From assembly GCA_000585075.1 (NCBI GenBank), contig JEMY01000041.1:1-33924 (forward strand): a stretch of 33,924 bases of DNA, written 5' to 3'. The notes beneath the pieces are model-generated. The model saw only the letters and a program-made list of their open reading frames with translations. It was not told the DNA's origin and ran no database searches. This document shows, piece by piece, positions 1 through 9,142 of this stretch; within the stretch, counting starts at the first letter, position 1; each line of letters opens with the position of its first letter. The translations under genes were made by a program, and so were the position numbers. Source of the DNA: Candidatus Accumulibacter regalis (GTDB lineage Bacteria; Pseudomonadota; Gammaproteobacteria; Burkholderiales; Rhodocyclaceae).

Positions 1-80
1 GCGCCTGGCCGTATTGCGCCTGCAGTAGGGAAAATGAGGGGAAAACCCTCGGAAAAGCCTGAAAACCGACGAAATTCGGC

Positions 81-128
81 TTTTTTGTTGCGTATGGTGA
101 AACGTTTTTTGTTGCGTATGGTGAAACG
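81..128. repeat. Perfect 24-bp tandem duplication
   Basis: Bases 81-104 and 105-128 are identical 24-mers, each starting with six T and ending in GTGAAACG. The unit is eight codons, so the duplication keeps any frame open; in the recombinase frame it encodes an eight-residue repeat. It lies just upstream of the recombinase fragment, where the normal N-terminal half of the gene is missing, so it may mark the rearranged junction. Function unknown. Confidence 0.9.
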
Positions 129-188
129 CGCCGGCCAGGCCGGCGGTCAGTCCGACAGGCTGCTAGAGTCGCCACGCAACGCGGCCGC

Positions 189-749
189 TTGTCGCTCGAG
201 GCGTTCAAGGCGATTCACGCCTGGTCGCTGGCGAATCAGCCGGCATGGGCAACGAGGGCGATGGAGCTGGCGGCCGTCACCGCCCAGCGCCGCGGCGACA
301 TCGCCGCGATGACCTTCGGTGCGGTCAAAGATGGCCGCTTGCTCGTGGCGCAGCAGAAGTCAGGCGGGAGCACCAAAGTTTCGATACCGCTGTCGCTGCG
401 CCTGACCGAGATCGGATGGACAGTCGGCGACGTCATAGGCCGATGCCGCGATGCCGCTGTCAGCCGTTACCTGGTGCATCACTCGTCGGCAGTCGGCCGC
501 GCAAGGTCGGGCGACAAAATCAGGGACATGACCATCGGACAGGCGTTCGCCGAAGCGCGCGACGCAGCGGGCGTGTCGGTTGCAGGGAAGACGCCGCCCA
601 CGTTTCACGAAATTCGAAGCCTGTCGCTACGGCTCTACGATGAGCAAGGCGTCAACACGCAAGCACTCGCCGGCCACAAGAGCGCGGACATGACGAGCGT
701 CTACCGCGACGTTCGCGGGGACGAATGGATCATGGTTGAAGCGAAATGA
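189..749 (+). pseudogene. Truncated tyrosine recombinase (phage-type integrase), catalytic domain only
   Basis: This is the catalytic domain of a lambda-type site-specific tyrosine recombinase, which cuts and rejoins DNA at att sites. Visible catalytic elements are the first Arg in AQRRGDI, a Lys in QQKSGG, HEIRS (the HxxR box), GHKS and a Tyr in SVYRD near the C-terminus. At about 186 residues it is roughly half the usual length; the arm-binding and core-binding domains are absent. TTG at 189 is only a nominal start. The frame stays open upstream to a stop at 60-62, and family-like sequence (RGRLSLEAF) already begins before 189, so this is a remnant rather than a short gene. It points toward hoxC and ends 76 bp from it. 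The catalytic residues look intact, but without the N-terminal domains it is probably inactive. Confidence 0.75.
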
Positions 750-760
750 TGGCCACCATT

Positions 761-789
761 CCACACGAATCCCACACGAATCCCACACG
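761..789. repeat. Short direct repeat, about 2.6 copies of an 11-mer
   Basis: The unit CCACACGAATC occurs at 761-771 and 772-782, with a partial copy (CCACACG) at 783-789, directly after the recombinase stop codon. An AT-rich stretch (about 795-828) follows, standing out against the GC-rich surroundings. Repeats plus an AT-rich tract beside a recombinase are compatible with an attachment-site arm region, but no second att copy is visible. Confidence 0.6.
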
Positions 790-825
790 CTGACTTCTAA
801 TCCATTGTTTTTGCTATTATTTTTT

Positions 826-2304
826 TCAATGCACGGTGCACACCATGCACGGATCGAACGACCTCACGACGTGCTGCACGGCGAGCGGGACGCTTTCATC
901 CTCACCCACCGGCAGGCCGACCAGCGCCTGTTCGAGCGCGCCGGGAACGCCGCCCGCGTCGCGCGGCGAGAAGTTCCAGGTGGTCGGGGCAATGATCTGG
1001 TAGCGGGCGATCCTGCCGCGTTCGATGTGCAGCCAGTGACCGAGGGCGCCGCGCGCGGCTTCGACGAGGCCGACGGCGCTGGCCTGATCGGGGAGCTGCC
1101 ACTGATGGCAGAACGGCTCGCCGGGGGTCAGCGCGCGTACCCAGCCTTCCATCGCCGGGACGACGAGGGCGATTTCGAACAGGCGGGCGACGACTCGCGC
1201 CAGGACGCTGCCGCCGTTGGCGGCGACCAGCGCGCGCAGCAGTGGGTGACCATCGACCATCTGCCGGGCCAGCGCACCGGTTTCGGCGACGCGCGAACCG
1301 TAGCGCGGCGCCTTGCACCAGGTATAGGCGTCCGGCTGGTCGGCAAACTCGGCGATCAGCGGGCGTGTCTCGCCCTCACGCGGGTGCACTGGCTGCTCGC
1401 CGAACAGCCAGGCGTGGGCGACGTCTTCGCTGATCAGGGCTTCGTCGAAGGCCAGCACGCCGTCGCGCCAGACGCCGCGGGCGAAGAGGTGCTCGCGATG
1501 GTCGTCCTGGCGGCCTGCTCCCCCTTGTTGCGCGTAGGCGCCGTAGCTGAGAAAGGTGTCGCTCGCCCGTCCGATGCGCTCCAGGCCGAGATCGGCGGCG
1601 ATGTCGAGGAAGCGCGGGAAGTCGCCTGCCCTCCCCTGCGCCCAGGCGGAGAGCTGGTCGGCCCTGTGCAGCGCGCTGACGTTCTCGAGGGTATCGCCGA
1701 AAACGCGGCTGCTCAGGAACGCCCGGAACTCGCGCAGCACGGTCAGCAGGCGGACTTTCTCGGTGGCGGTGATCGCGCGCGTCGTTCCGCCCGGCTGCAG
1801 CGCCAGGCTATGCGGCCACTTGCCAGCCAGGTAGCCCATCAGGCGCAGCCAGTCGGCACGTGCCGGCAGCACCTCGCGCAGGGCTTCGCCGACGTCGGCC
1901 TGGAAACGCCTTTCGGCGAGCGCGTGCCAGGCGCGACCGCGATACGCGGCGCGCGCGAAGTCGGGCATGAAGAAGAGGTAGAAGTGGGTCAGGTGGTCGG
2001 CCAGGTTTTCGCAGGCGAGAATCAGCTTGCTCGCCAGACGGCCGTTGGCCGGCATCGGCAGACCCGTCGCGTCGGCGAGCGCGGCGGCGGCGGCCGCCGA
2101 TTGCGACAGCGAGCAGATGCCGCAGATGCGCGGCACGATGACCAGGGCGTCGAGCGGGTGCTTCGCGATCAGAATCTGCTCGAAGCCACGGTACAGCGAC
2201 GAGCAGACCTGCGCCGATTCGACGCGGCCGTCGGCAATGTCGAGGGTCACTTCGAGGTCGCCTTCGACGCGATTGAACGGGCCGATGGTCAGCCGCCGGC
2301 TCAC
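826..2304 (-). CDS. hoxC: Regulatory (H2-sensing) [NiFe] hydrogenase large subunit HoxC/HupV
   Basis: This subunit carries the NiFe(CN)2(CO) active site of the cytoplasmic H2-sensor hydrogenase, which signals hydrogen to a regulatory circuit rather than conserving energy. The protein has 492 residues. The N-terminal L1 motif at residues 59-68 is RICGICSLSQ, with Gln where catalytic enzymes have His, a mark of the sensory class. The C-terminus ends exactly at DPCMVCTVH (484-492), so there is no cleavable extension, also typical of HoxC/HupV. Ile63 and Phe111 fall at the two gas-channel positions that are Val and Leu in O2-sensitive enzymes. GTG at 2304 is chosen because it overlaps the hoxB stop by 4 bp and gives the usual N-terminus. 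It is the last gene of the operon; no hoxJ follows. Confidence 0.95.
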   Translation of the reverse strand: MSRRLTIGPFNRVEGDLEVTLDIADGRVESAQVCSSLYRGFEQILIAKHPLDALVIVPRICGICSLSQSAAAAAALADATGLPMPANGRLASKLILACENLADHLTHFYLFFMPDFARAAYRGRAWHALAERRFQADVGEALREVLPARADWLRLMGYLAGKWPHSLALQPGGTTRAITATEKVRLLTVLREFRAFLSSRVFGDTLENVSALHRADQLSAWAQGRAGDFPRFLDIAADLGLERIGRASDTFLSYGAYAQQGGAGRQDDHREHLFARGVWRDGVLAFDEALISEDVAHAWLFGEQPVHPREGETRPLIAEFADQPDAYTWCKAPRYGSRVAETGALARQMVDGHPLLRALVAANGGSVLARVVARLFEIALVVPAMEGWVRALTPGEPFCHQWQLPDQASAVGLVEAARGALGHWLHIERGRIARYQIIAPTTWNFSPRDAGGVPGALEQALVGLPVGEDESVPLAVQHVVRSFDPCMVCTVH

Positions 2305-3301
2305 TTCGGACCGCCCTTTCTCGTTCCCGGCAGGATGACCGGGTGATCGGAGCGCGAATTCTCGCGTACCCGCCGCGGCGTCGCCGACTTGGACAGGGCG
2401 GCGAGCGCGACGAACCAGGCCTTGGGCATGTCGATCGGCAAACCGGTCGGGATGCCGGCGACCTTGGCGGTTTCCATGAACGGATGGCCGGGTTCCTCGA
2501 AACCGGGTTCGGTACACGAGATGCAGGCAAAGCCGCCACGGACGCACGAACCGACGCCGTTCCACGGCCGCAGGTTGCAGTCGGCGCTCGCCTGGGTGCC
2601 CTTGCAGCCCATGTTCTCCATCAGGCAGCCAAGATCGGAGAGCTTCTCGGCGCTGGCCTTGAATTCGTAGTACTCGTTGCGCGGGCAGCCGTGGTGCACC
2701 AGTTGCTCGGTATAGGAACGCGGCCGCTGCCAGGCGTCGAGGTCGCTCTCCGCGAAGGCGCCGAGCGCCAGGGCCAGGGCTAGCAGCGTGTCGACGACCC
2801 AGCCCGGATGCACCGGACAACCGGCGACGTTGATCACCGGCAGGCCGGCAGCGGCACGAAAATCCGGGCCGAGCAGGCCGCCTGCCTGGTCGCCGTCGAA
2901 CTGCAGACCACAGGCGTCGGTGCGGTTTTCGCCGGAAGAGATGATGCCGCCGAAAGCGCTGCAGCTGCCGATGGCGATCACCTGGCGCGCGCGCGCCGCG
3001 AGTTCGCGCACCCAGTCGATCACCGGCCGGCCGCTGCCGGAAAGGATCTGAAAGCGGCCGCTGCCGTTCGGCCCGCGCAGCAGCGCGCCTTCGACGCAGA
3101 GGATGTCGAAGGGCAGTGCGCCACTGGCCGCCGCGTGCAGGAGATCGAGCGCATCCTTGCCGCTGGCTTCCGACAGGGCGGGATGGAGAAGCAGGTCGAC
3201 ACCGGCATCGGCAAGCTGCGCCAGCACGCCGGCGCGGTTCTCGGCGCCGAGCAGCGACTGTGTGCAGCCGCCGCAACCCGCGGCCTGCAGCCAGAGCACT
3301 T

Positions 3302-3305
<4 letters not shown>
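2301..3305 (-). CDS. hoxB: Regulatory [NiFe] hydrogenase small subunit HoxB/HupU
   Basis: This is the Fe-S electron-transfer subunit of the H2 sensor (334 residues). It starts directly with the proximal-cluster motif CGGC (residues 11-14) and has no twin-arginine signal peptide, unlike membrane-bound hydrogenase small subunits. That fits a cytoplasmic sensor. Further cluster-ligand segments are GSCSAFGG, GCPVHPGW, HHGCPRN, GCLMENMGCKG and a late group with four Cys (ADCN, GSCV, ACISC). The ATG at 3305 overlaps the hoxA stop (ATGA), and its own stop overlaps the hoxC start (GTGA), so the three genes are probably translationally coupled. It is expected to dimerise with HoxC and dock with a PAS-domain histidine kinase, which this locus lacks. 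Confidence 0.95.
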
Positions 3306-4758
<1,453 letters not shown>

Positions 4759-4762
<4 letters not shown>

Positions 4763-6504
4763 CGCGGCACGCTCCAGCCGAGATCGCGATGAATCGCCAG
4801 GTGCCGCGGCGTCCATGACGCCGGCGTCTTGTGCACGAAATGGTAGCGGGCGACGTGGTAACTCGGATCGAAGCCGTAGAAGTTGCGCTGCAGCTCGGCG
4901 AGTTCCGCGGCGCGATAGCTGGCCAGCGGCCGCAGCGCTTCGTCGCCCTGGCGCTGCACGCGCTTGGCGTGCAGGCGCTCGGCAAGATCGGGAGCGGCCG
5001 CCAGTTCGGCGGCACGGCGCGCGACGTCGACACGGAAGGCATCTGGGTCGCCGGCCAGGCAGGCGTCGACAAAACCGGCCGTGACGCCGGCGGCAGCACT
5101 CATCGGCAGGCGGTTGCGCATGATCGCCTGCGCGCCTTCGACGCCGACCCGTGCCGGCAGCAGGTAGGTCCAGTACTCCGAACCGTAGAGGTTGCCCATG
5201 TTGCGGTAGTGTGGATTGAGCAGCACGCCGGCACGCGCCCAGAGCAGGTCGGCGGCACGCGCCAGGAAGCAGCCGCCGGCGCCGCAGTTGCCCTGCAGCG
5301 CGGCGATGCTCAGCTGCCGTTCATTGCCAATGATCGCTGCGGCGAGGTCGTCGATGGCGTTGATGTTGGCCAACGACTCGTCGGCCGGCGATTCGGCGGC
5401 TTCTATGCTGTGCAGGTGGATGCCGTTCGACCAGTAGTCGCGGCCCCCCATCAGGACGATGACGCTGGTCGGCTGCTGCTGCGCCCACTGCCACGCCGCC
5501 AGCAGGCGCTGGCACTGACGGGTGCTCATCGCGCCGTTGTAGAAATCGAAGTGCAGGAAACCGACCGGCCCGGCTTCCTCGTAGCGGATGTCCTGCCAGC
5601 TCCTGCCGGCAGCGGCGAAGTTGTTGGCGGCGCCGGCCAGTGGCGCTTCCGGGACGCCCGCCAGCTGCGCGGCAAAGACCTGCGTTGCCGGCAGTTTGAA
5701 GGCCTTGGCGTTGGCGTTCGCTCCCTCCTCGCGACGCACATGCCCGATCCACAGCGCGCCGTCCACCGTCGCGCGCAGGATCGCGCTTTCCCGCCAGGCG
5801 ATCACCTCTCCCGGCGCACCGCCGCACAGCGTGTCTTCCGGCCAGGCGTCGAAGAGGCGACACGGCTCGCCGAACAGGCGATCGGCGACGCCCGGAAAAC
5901 CATCGGCGGCGTTGAGCCGGGCGAGGATCGTCGCACTGTCGTCGCGCCGCCAGTCGATGGCCCGATCGGACTGGCGCAGCAGGGGCCGTGCCCGGCCGCG
6001 CACGCCGGTGTCGGCAGCGGCAACAGCGAGCGGCGTCGGCACGAAGCCTCCGGCGGAAAAGCGCTCGACCGCGCGCAGCACGGCGCAGGTCGCGGCCTCG
6101 GTCACCTCGTGGCGGTAGAGGCTGGACTTCCTGGCCACGCGCATCGGGAAGCCGTCGCTGGCCCAGATCGGGCCGCCGTCGAGTTCGCCGGTCGCCTGCA
6201 GGACGGTGACGCCCCAGCTCTGTTCGCCCTCCTGGATCGCCCAGTCGAGCGCCGACGGGCCGCGGTCGCCGACGATCCCCGGATGGACGATCAGGCAGGT
6301 GTGCTGGCGCCAGATCGACGCCGGGATCGCCCGCCGCAGATACGGCGCGACGATCAGCTCGGGCCGGAACAGGGCAACGGCTTCCTCGCCAACCGAATCG
6401 GCGATATCGAACTCGACCGACAGCTGGTGGCCGCGCGCGCCGAGTTCGCTGTACAGGCGCTGGCTGAGGCTGTTGAAGGCGTGGCAAAGGATCAGGATAC
6501 GCAT
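4759..6504 (-). CDS. hypX: HypX/HoxX, CO-ligand synthesis enzyme for [NiFe] hydrogenase
   Basis: The 581-residue protein has an N-terminal formyl-tetrahydrofolate-binding transferase-like domain (roughly 1-270, with the VHPGIVGDRGPSALDWAI segment) and a C-terminal enoyl-CoA hydratase/crotonase-like domain (roughly 280-560, with LQGNCGAGGCFLARAADLL). The family makes the active-site CO ligand from formyl-tetrahydrofolate under oxic conditions. It is found in bacteria that mature [NiFe] hydrogenases aerobically. Its position between hypE and hoxA matches the Ralstonia order. The stop overlaps the hoxA start by 4 bp; 11 bp separate it from hypE. Its presence argues for hydrogenase assembly in air or microaerobically, even though the operon promoter carries an FNR-like site. 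Confidence 0.93.
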
Positions 6505-6515
6505 CCTCGCCCCGC

Positions 6516-7565
6516 TCAGCAGATGCGCGGCAACTGCTCGCCGGTCAGCCAGTCGACGATGCGCCGCCCACCGAAGGTGGTGGTCATCTGCACGAAATGG
6601 TGCTCGTCGGCATGGACGCTGCCGATCAGCGCCGCGCGCCGGGCGAGCGGATGTGCGCGCATCGCGGCGAGCAGTCGAGCGGCGTCTTCGGGCGCGACGA
6701 TCGCCAGCAACTTGCCTTCGTTGGCCACGTAGAGCGGATCGAGGCCGAGAAACTCGCACGCGGCGGCGACCTCGGTCTGCACCGGCAGGGCGCTTTCCTG
6801 GAGCATCATGCCGACGCCGGACTGACGGGCGATTTCGTTCAGCGTCGTCGCCACGCCACCGCGAGTCGGGTCGCGCAGCGTGCGGATCGCCGCACCACTG
6901 GCGCGCATGGCGGCGATCAGGCCGTGCAGCGCGGCGGTGTCGGAAACGATCGACGCGGAAAAGCCCAGGCTCTCGCGCTGCGCCATGATCGCCATGCCGT
7001 GCTCGCCGATACTGCCGGAGACGATGACCTGGTCGCCGGGTCGGGCGCGGTCGCCCGAGAAGTCGTCACCGTCGGCAACGACACCGACGCCGGTGGTGGT
7101 GATGTACACGCCGTCGCCGGCACCTCGCTGAACGACCTTGGTGTCGCCGGTGACCACCGGCACCCCGGCGGCGCTGGCGGCGCGCGCCATCGACTCGACG
7201 ATGCGCGCCAGGTCGGCAAGCGGCAGGCCCTCTTCGAGGATGAAGCCGGCGGCAAGATAGAGCGGCGTGGCGCCGAGAACGGCGACGTCGTTGATCGTGC
7301 CGTTGATCGACAGGCAACCGATGTCGCCGCCGGGGAAGAAGAGCGGCGAAACGACGTGCCCGTCGGTGGACATCACCAGCCGACCAGGCGGCATCGGCAT
7401 CACCGCGCCGTCGTTGCCCTGCCCGAGAAAGCGGTTGCCGAGATGCCTGGCAAAGAGCTCCTCGATCAGCTGCGCCATCGCCCGGCCGCCACTGCCATGG
7501 GTCATGTCGACGCTCCCGTGGCGCAGGTCGAGCGGCCGCACGTAACCCTTGCGTACGCCGTTCAT
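6516..7565 (-). CDS. hypE: HypE, carbamoyl dehydratase for cyanide-ligand synthesis
   Basis: HypE receives a carbamoyl group from HypF on its C-terminal cysteine and dehydrates it with ATP to a thiocyanate, the donor of the active-site cyanides. The 349-residue protein has the PurM/AIR-synthase-like fold signature (MTHGSGGRAM, GNDGAV, STDGHVVSP, DPTRGGVATTLNEIA). It ends in PRIC, the conserved terminal cysteine. The ATG at 7565 overlaps the hypD stop by 4 bp. A start further downstream near MTHGSGG would match the shortest family members, but the coupled ATG is preferred. Confidence 0.96.
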   Translation of the reverse strand: MNGVRKGYVRPLDLRHGSVDMTHGSGGRAMAQLIEELFARHLGNRFLGQGNDGAVMPMPPGRLVMSTDGHVVSPLFFPGGDIGCLSINGTINDVAVLGATPLYLAAGFILEEGLPLADLARIVESMARAASAAGVPVVTGDTKVVQRGAGDGVYITTTGVGVVADGDDFSGDRARPGDQVIVSGSIGEHGMAIMAQRESLGFSASIVSDTAALHGLIAAMRASGAAIRTLRDPTRGGVATTLNEIARQSGVGMMLQESALPVQTEVAAACEFLGLDPLYVANEGKLLAIVAPEDAARLLAAMRAHPLARRAALIGSVHADEHHFVQMTTTFGGRRIVDWLTGEQLPRIC

Positions 7566-8800
7566 CGCGCCACCGCGCGCTGGTCGGCGGTGCTGGCCGT
7601 GCTCGCCGTACTCGTCGTACGCACCGCCGCAACGTCGGCAAAGCGGCCAAACGAGTAGTGTGCGGCGCAGGCGCCTTCGGACGACACCATGCACGAGCCG
7701 ACCGGGTTTTCCGGGGTGCACACGCTGGCGAAGATGCGACAGTCCTGCGGCCGCTTGACGCCGCGCAGGACGGCGCCGCATTCGCACGCCGGGTGGTCGG
7801 CGACGGTGTGGTAGCCGACGCCGAAACGGCGCTCGGCGTCGAAGTCGGCGAACTCCTTGCGAATGCGCAGCGCGCTGTAGGGCAGCTCACCGAGTCCGCG
7901 CCAGGCAAACGAGCGACGCAGCTCGAAAACGTCGGCGACCAGCTGCTGCGCCTTGCGGTTGCCGTCGCGGCTGACGGCGCGCGAGAACTCGTTCTCGACC
8001 AGCGCCTGTCCGGCGTTGACCTGCTTGATCAGCATCAGGATCGCCTGCATCACGTCGAGCGGCTCGAAGCCGGCGATGACCACCGGTTTGCGATACTCCT
8101 CGGCGAAGAATTCGTAGGGGCGCGTGCCGATGATCGTCGACACGTGCGCCGGGCCGATGAAGCCGTCGAGCGGCAGCGTTCCCCAGCGGCGGACTTCCGG
8201 CGATTCGAGAATGCTGGCCATCGCCGACGGCGTCAGCACGTGGCAGCAGAGAACCGAGAAATTGCTCAGGCCGAACGCCTGTGCCTGTTTGATGAGCAGT
8301 GCCGTCGGCGGCGTCGTGGTCTCGAAACCGATGGCCAGGAAGACCACCTGCCGCTCGGGGTGTCGCTGCGCCAGCGCCAGCGCGTCGGCCGGCGAATAGA
8401 TCATGCGAATCTCGCCGCACGCGGGCGCAGACCCGGCCGTTGTCGTCGTTTCCTTGTCCCTGCCCAGCTTCGCTTTGGCCTTGATCAGCGACAGGCCAGC
8501 GGAAGCCGGCACGCGCATCGGGTCGCCGTAGCTGCACAGGGTGACGCCGGCGTCGAGGGCAAGGCGAATCGCCATGTCGATGCGCCCGATCGGCAGCACG
8601 CAGACCGGACAGCCGGGGCCGTGGATCAGACGCACCGCAGGCGGCAGCAGATCGCTGACCCCGTAGCGTGCGATGGCGTGCGTGTGCCCGCCGCAGAACT
8701 CCATGAACGAGTAGTCGCGATCTGCGTGCGCCGCCTGCCTGATCGCGGCGGCCAGGCCGCGCGCCAGCTGACCGTCGCGAAACTCGTCGATGAACCTCAT
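7562..8800 (-). CDS. hypD: HypD, Fe-S scaffold for Fe(CN)2CO assembly
   Basis: HypD forms a complex with HypC that carries the iron while cyanide and CO ligands are added. Visible family motifs are MEFCGGHTHAIARYG, GPGCPVCVLPIGRID, CSYGDPMRVP, GFETTTPPTA and the C-terminal cysteine cluster running from CECGAVLRG through CTPENPVGSCMV. The 412 residues exceed the usual length of about 370-380, for two visible reasons: an insertion of roughly 18 residues around KETTTTAGSAPACGE (about 8418-8475), and a C-terminal tail of about 25 residues with a TST-AST-AST repeat. The tail's coding DNA overlaps the hypE start. An 81-bp spacer separates it from hypC, the widest gap in this operon. Confidence 0.95.
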   Translation of the reverse strand: MRFIDEFRDGQLARGLAAAIRQAAHADRDYSFMEFCGGHTHAIARYGVSDLLPPAVRLIHGPGCPVCVLPIGRIDMAIRLALDAGVTLCSYGDPMRVPASAGLSLIKAKAKLGRDKETTTTAGSAPACGEIRMIYSPADALALAQRHPERQVVFLAIGFETTTPPTALLIKQAQAFGLSNFSVLCCHVLTPSAMASILESPEVRRWGTLPLDGFIGPAHVSTIIGTRPYEFFAEEYRKPVVIAGFEPLDVMQAILMLIKQVNAGQALVENEFSRAVSRDGNRKAQQLVADVFELRRSFAWRGLGELPYSALRIRKEFADFDAERRFGVGYHTVADHPACECGAVLRGVKRPQDCRIFASVCTPENPVGSCMVSSEGACAAHYSFGRFADVAAVRTTSTASTASTADQRAVAR

Positions 8801-8881
8801 TGGCCAGCGCTTTTCCCGTCACAGCGCCGTTTGTCCGACAACCCCATGCGCAACCCCCTCCTCACCCGCCGGCCGGCCACC

Positions 8882-9130
8882 TCAGGCGACCCCCCGTGTC
8901 GCCTCCTGAAGCGCAGCCGCACCCAGTTCGGCAAACAGCGCCAGGGTCTTTTCGGCTCCTTCGGGATCGAGCCGCGTCAGCGCGTAGCCGACGTGCACGA
9001 TGACGTAATCGCCGACGGCGACGTCTTCGACCAGCGCCAGCGAGATTTCCTTGCCCACGCCGGCGACGTCGATCAGCGCCTGGTCGGCGCCCCGTAATTC
9101 GACGATCCGACACGGCAAGGCCAGACACAT
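8882..9130 (-). CDS. hypC: HypC, hydrogenase assembly chaperone
   Basis: This is a small chaperone (82 residues) that partners HypD and delivers the Fe(CN)2CO unit to the immature large subunit. It begins MCLALP; the Cys after the start Met is the conserved iron- and partner-binding residue. It keeps the OB-fold family pattern, with VGDYVIVHVGYAL in the middle. A GGGAG Shine-Dalgarno sequence lies just upstream of the ATG. It is 12 bp downstream of hypF. Confidence 0.96.
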   Translation of the reverse strand: MCLALPCRIVELRGADQALIDVAGVGKEISLALVEDVAVGDYVIVHVGYALTRLDPEGAEKTLALFAELGAAALQEATRGVA

Positions 9131-9142
9131 CGCGCCGCTCCC

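Noticed and set aside
61-86. Possible terminator (CCGA/TCGG followed by six T) upstream of the recombinase remnant
   Set aside because: The stem is only four base pairs with a six-base loop, too weak to call; the T-run belongs to the 24-bp repeat.
826-850. Inverted repeat TGCAC-G-GTGCA at the end of hoxC as an operator or att core
   Set aside because: It is fully explained by the conserved codons for CTVH; no second copy seen.
736-2346. Long plus-strand open frame opposite hoxC (about 536 codons)
   Set aside because: It is antisense to a clear [NiFe] large subunit, has no recognisable domain, and is rich in Arg, Ala and Gly as expected from high-GC shadow frames.
4831-6732. Long plus-strand open frame opposite hypX
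   Set aside because: Antisense shadow of a recognised gene; no domain and no credible ribosome site.
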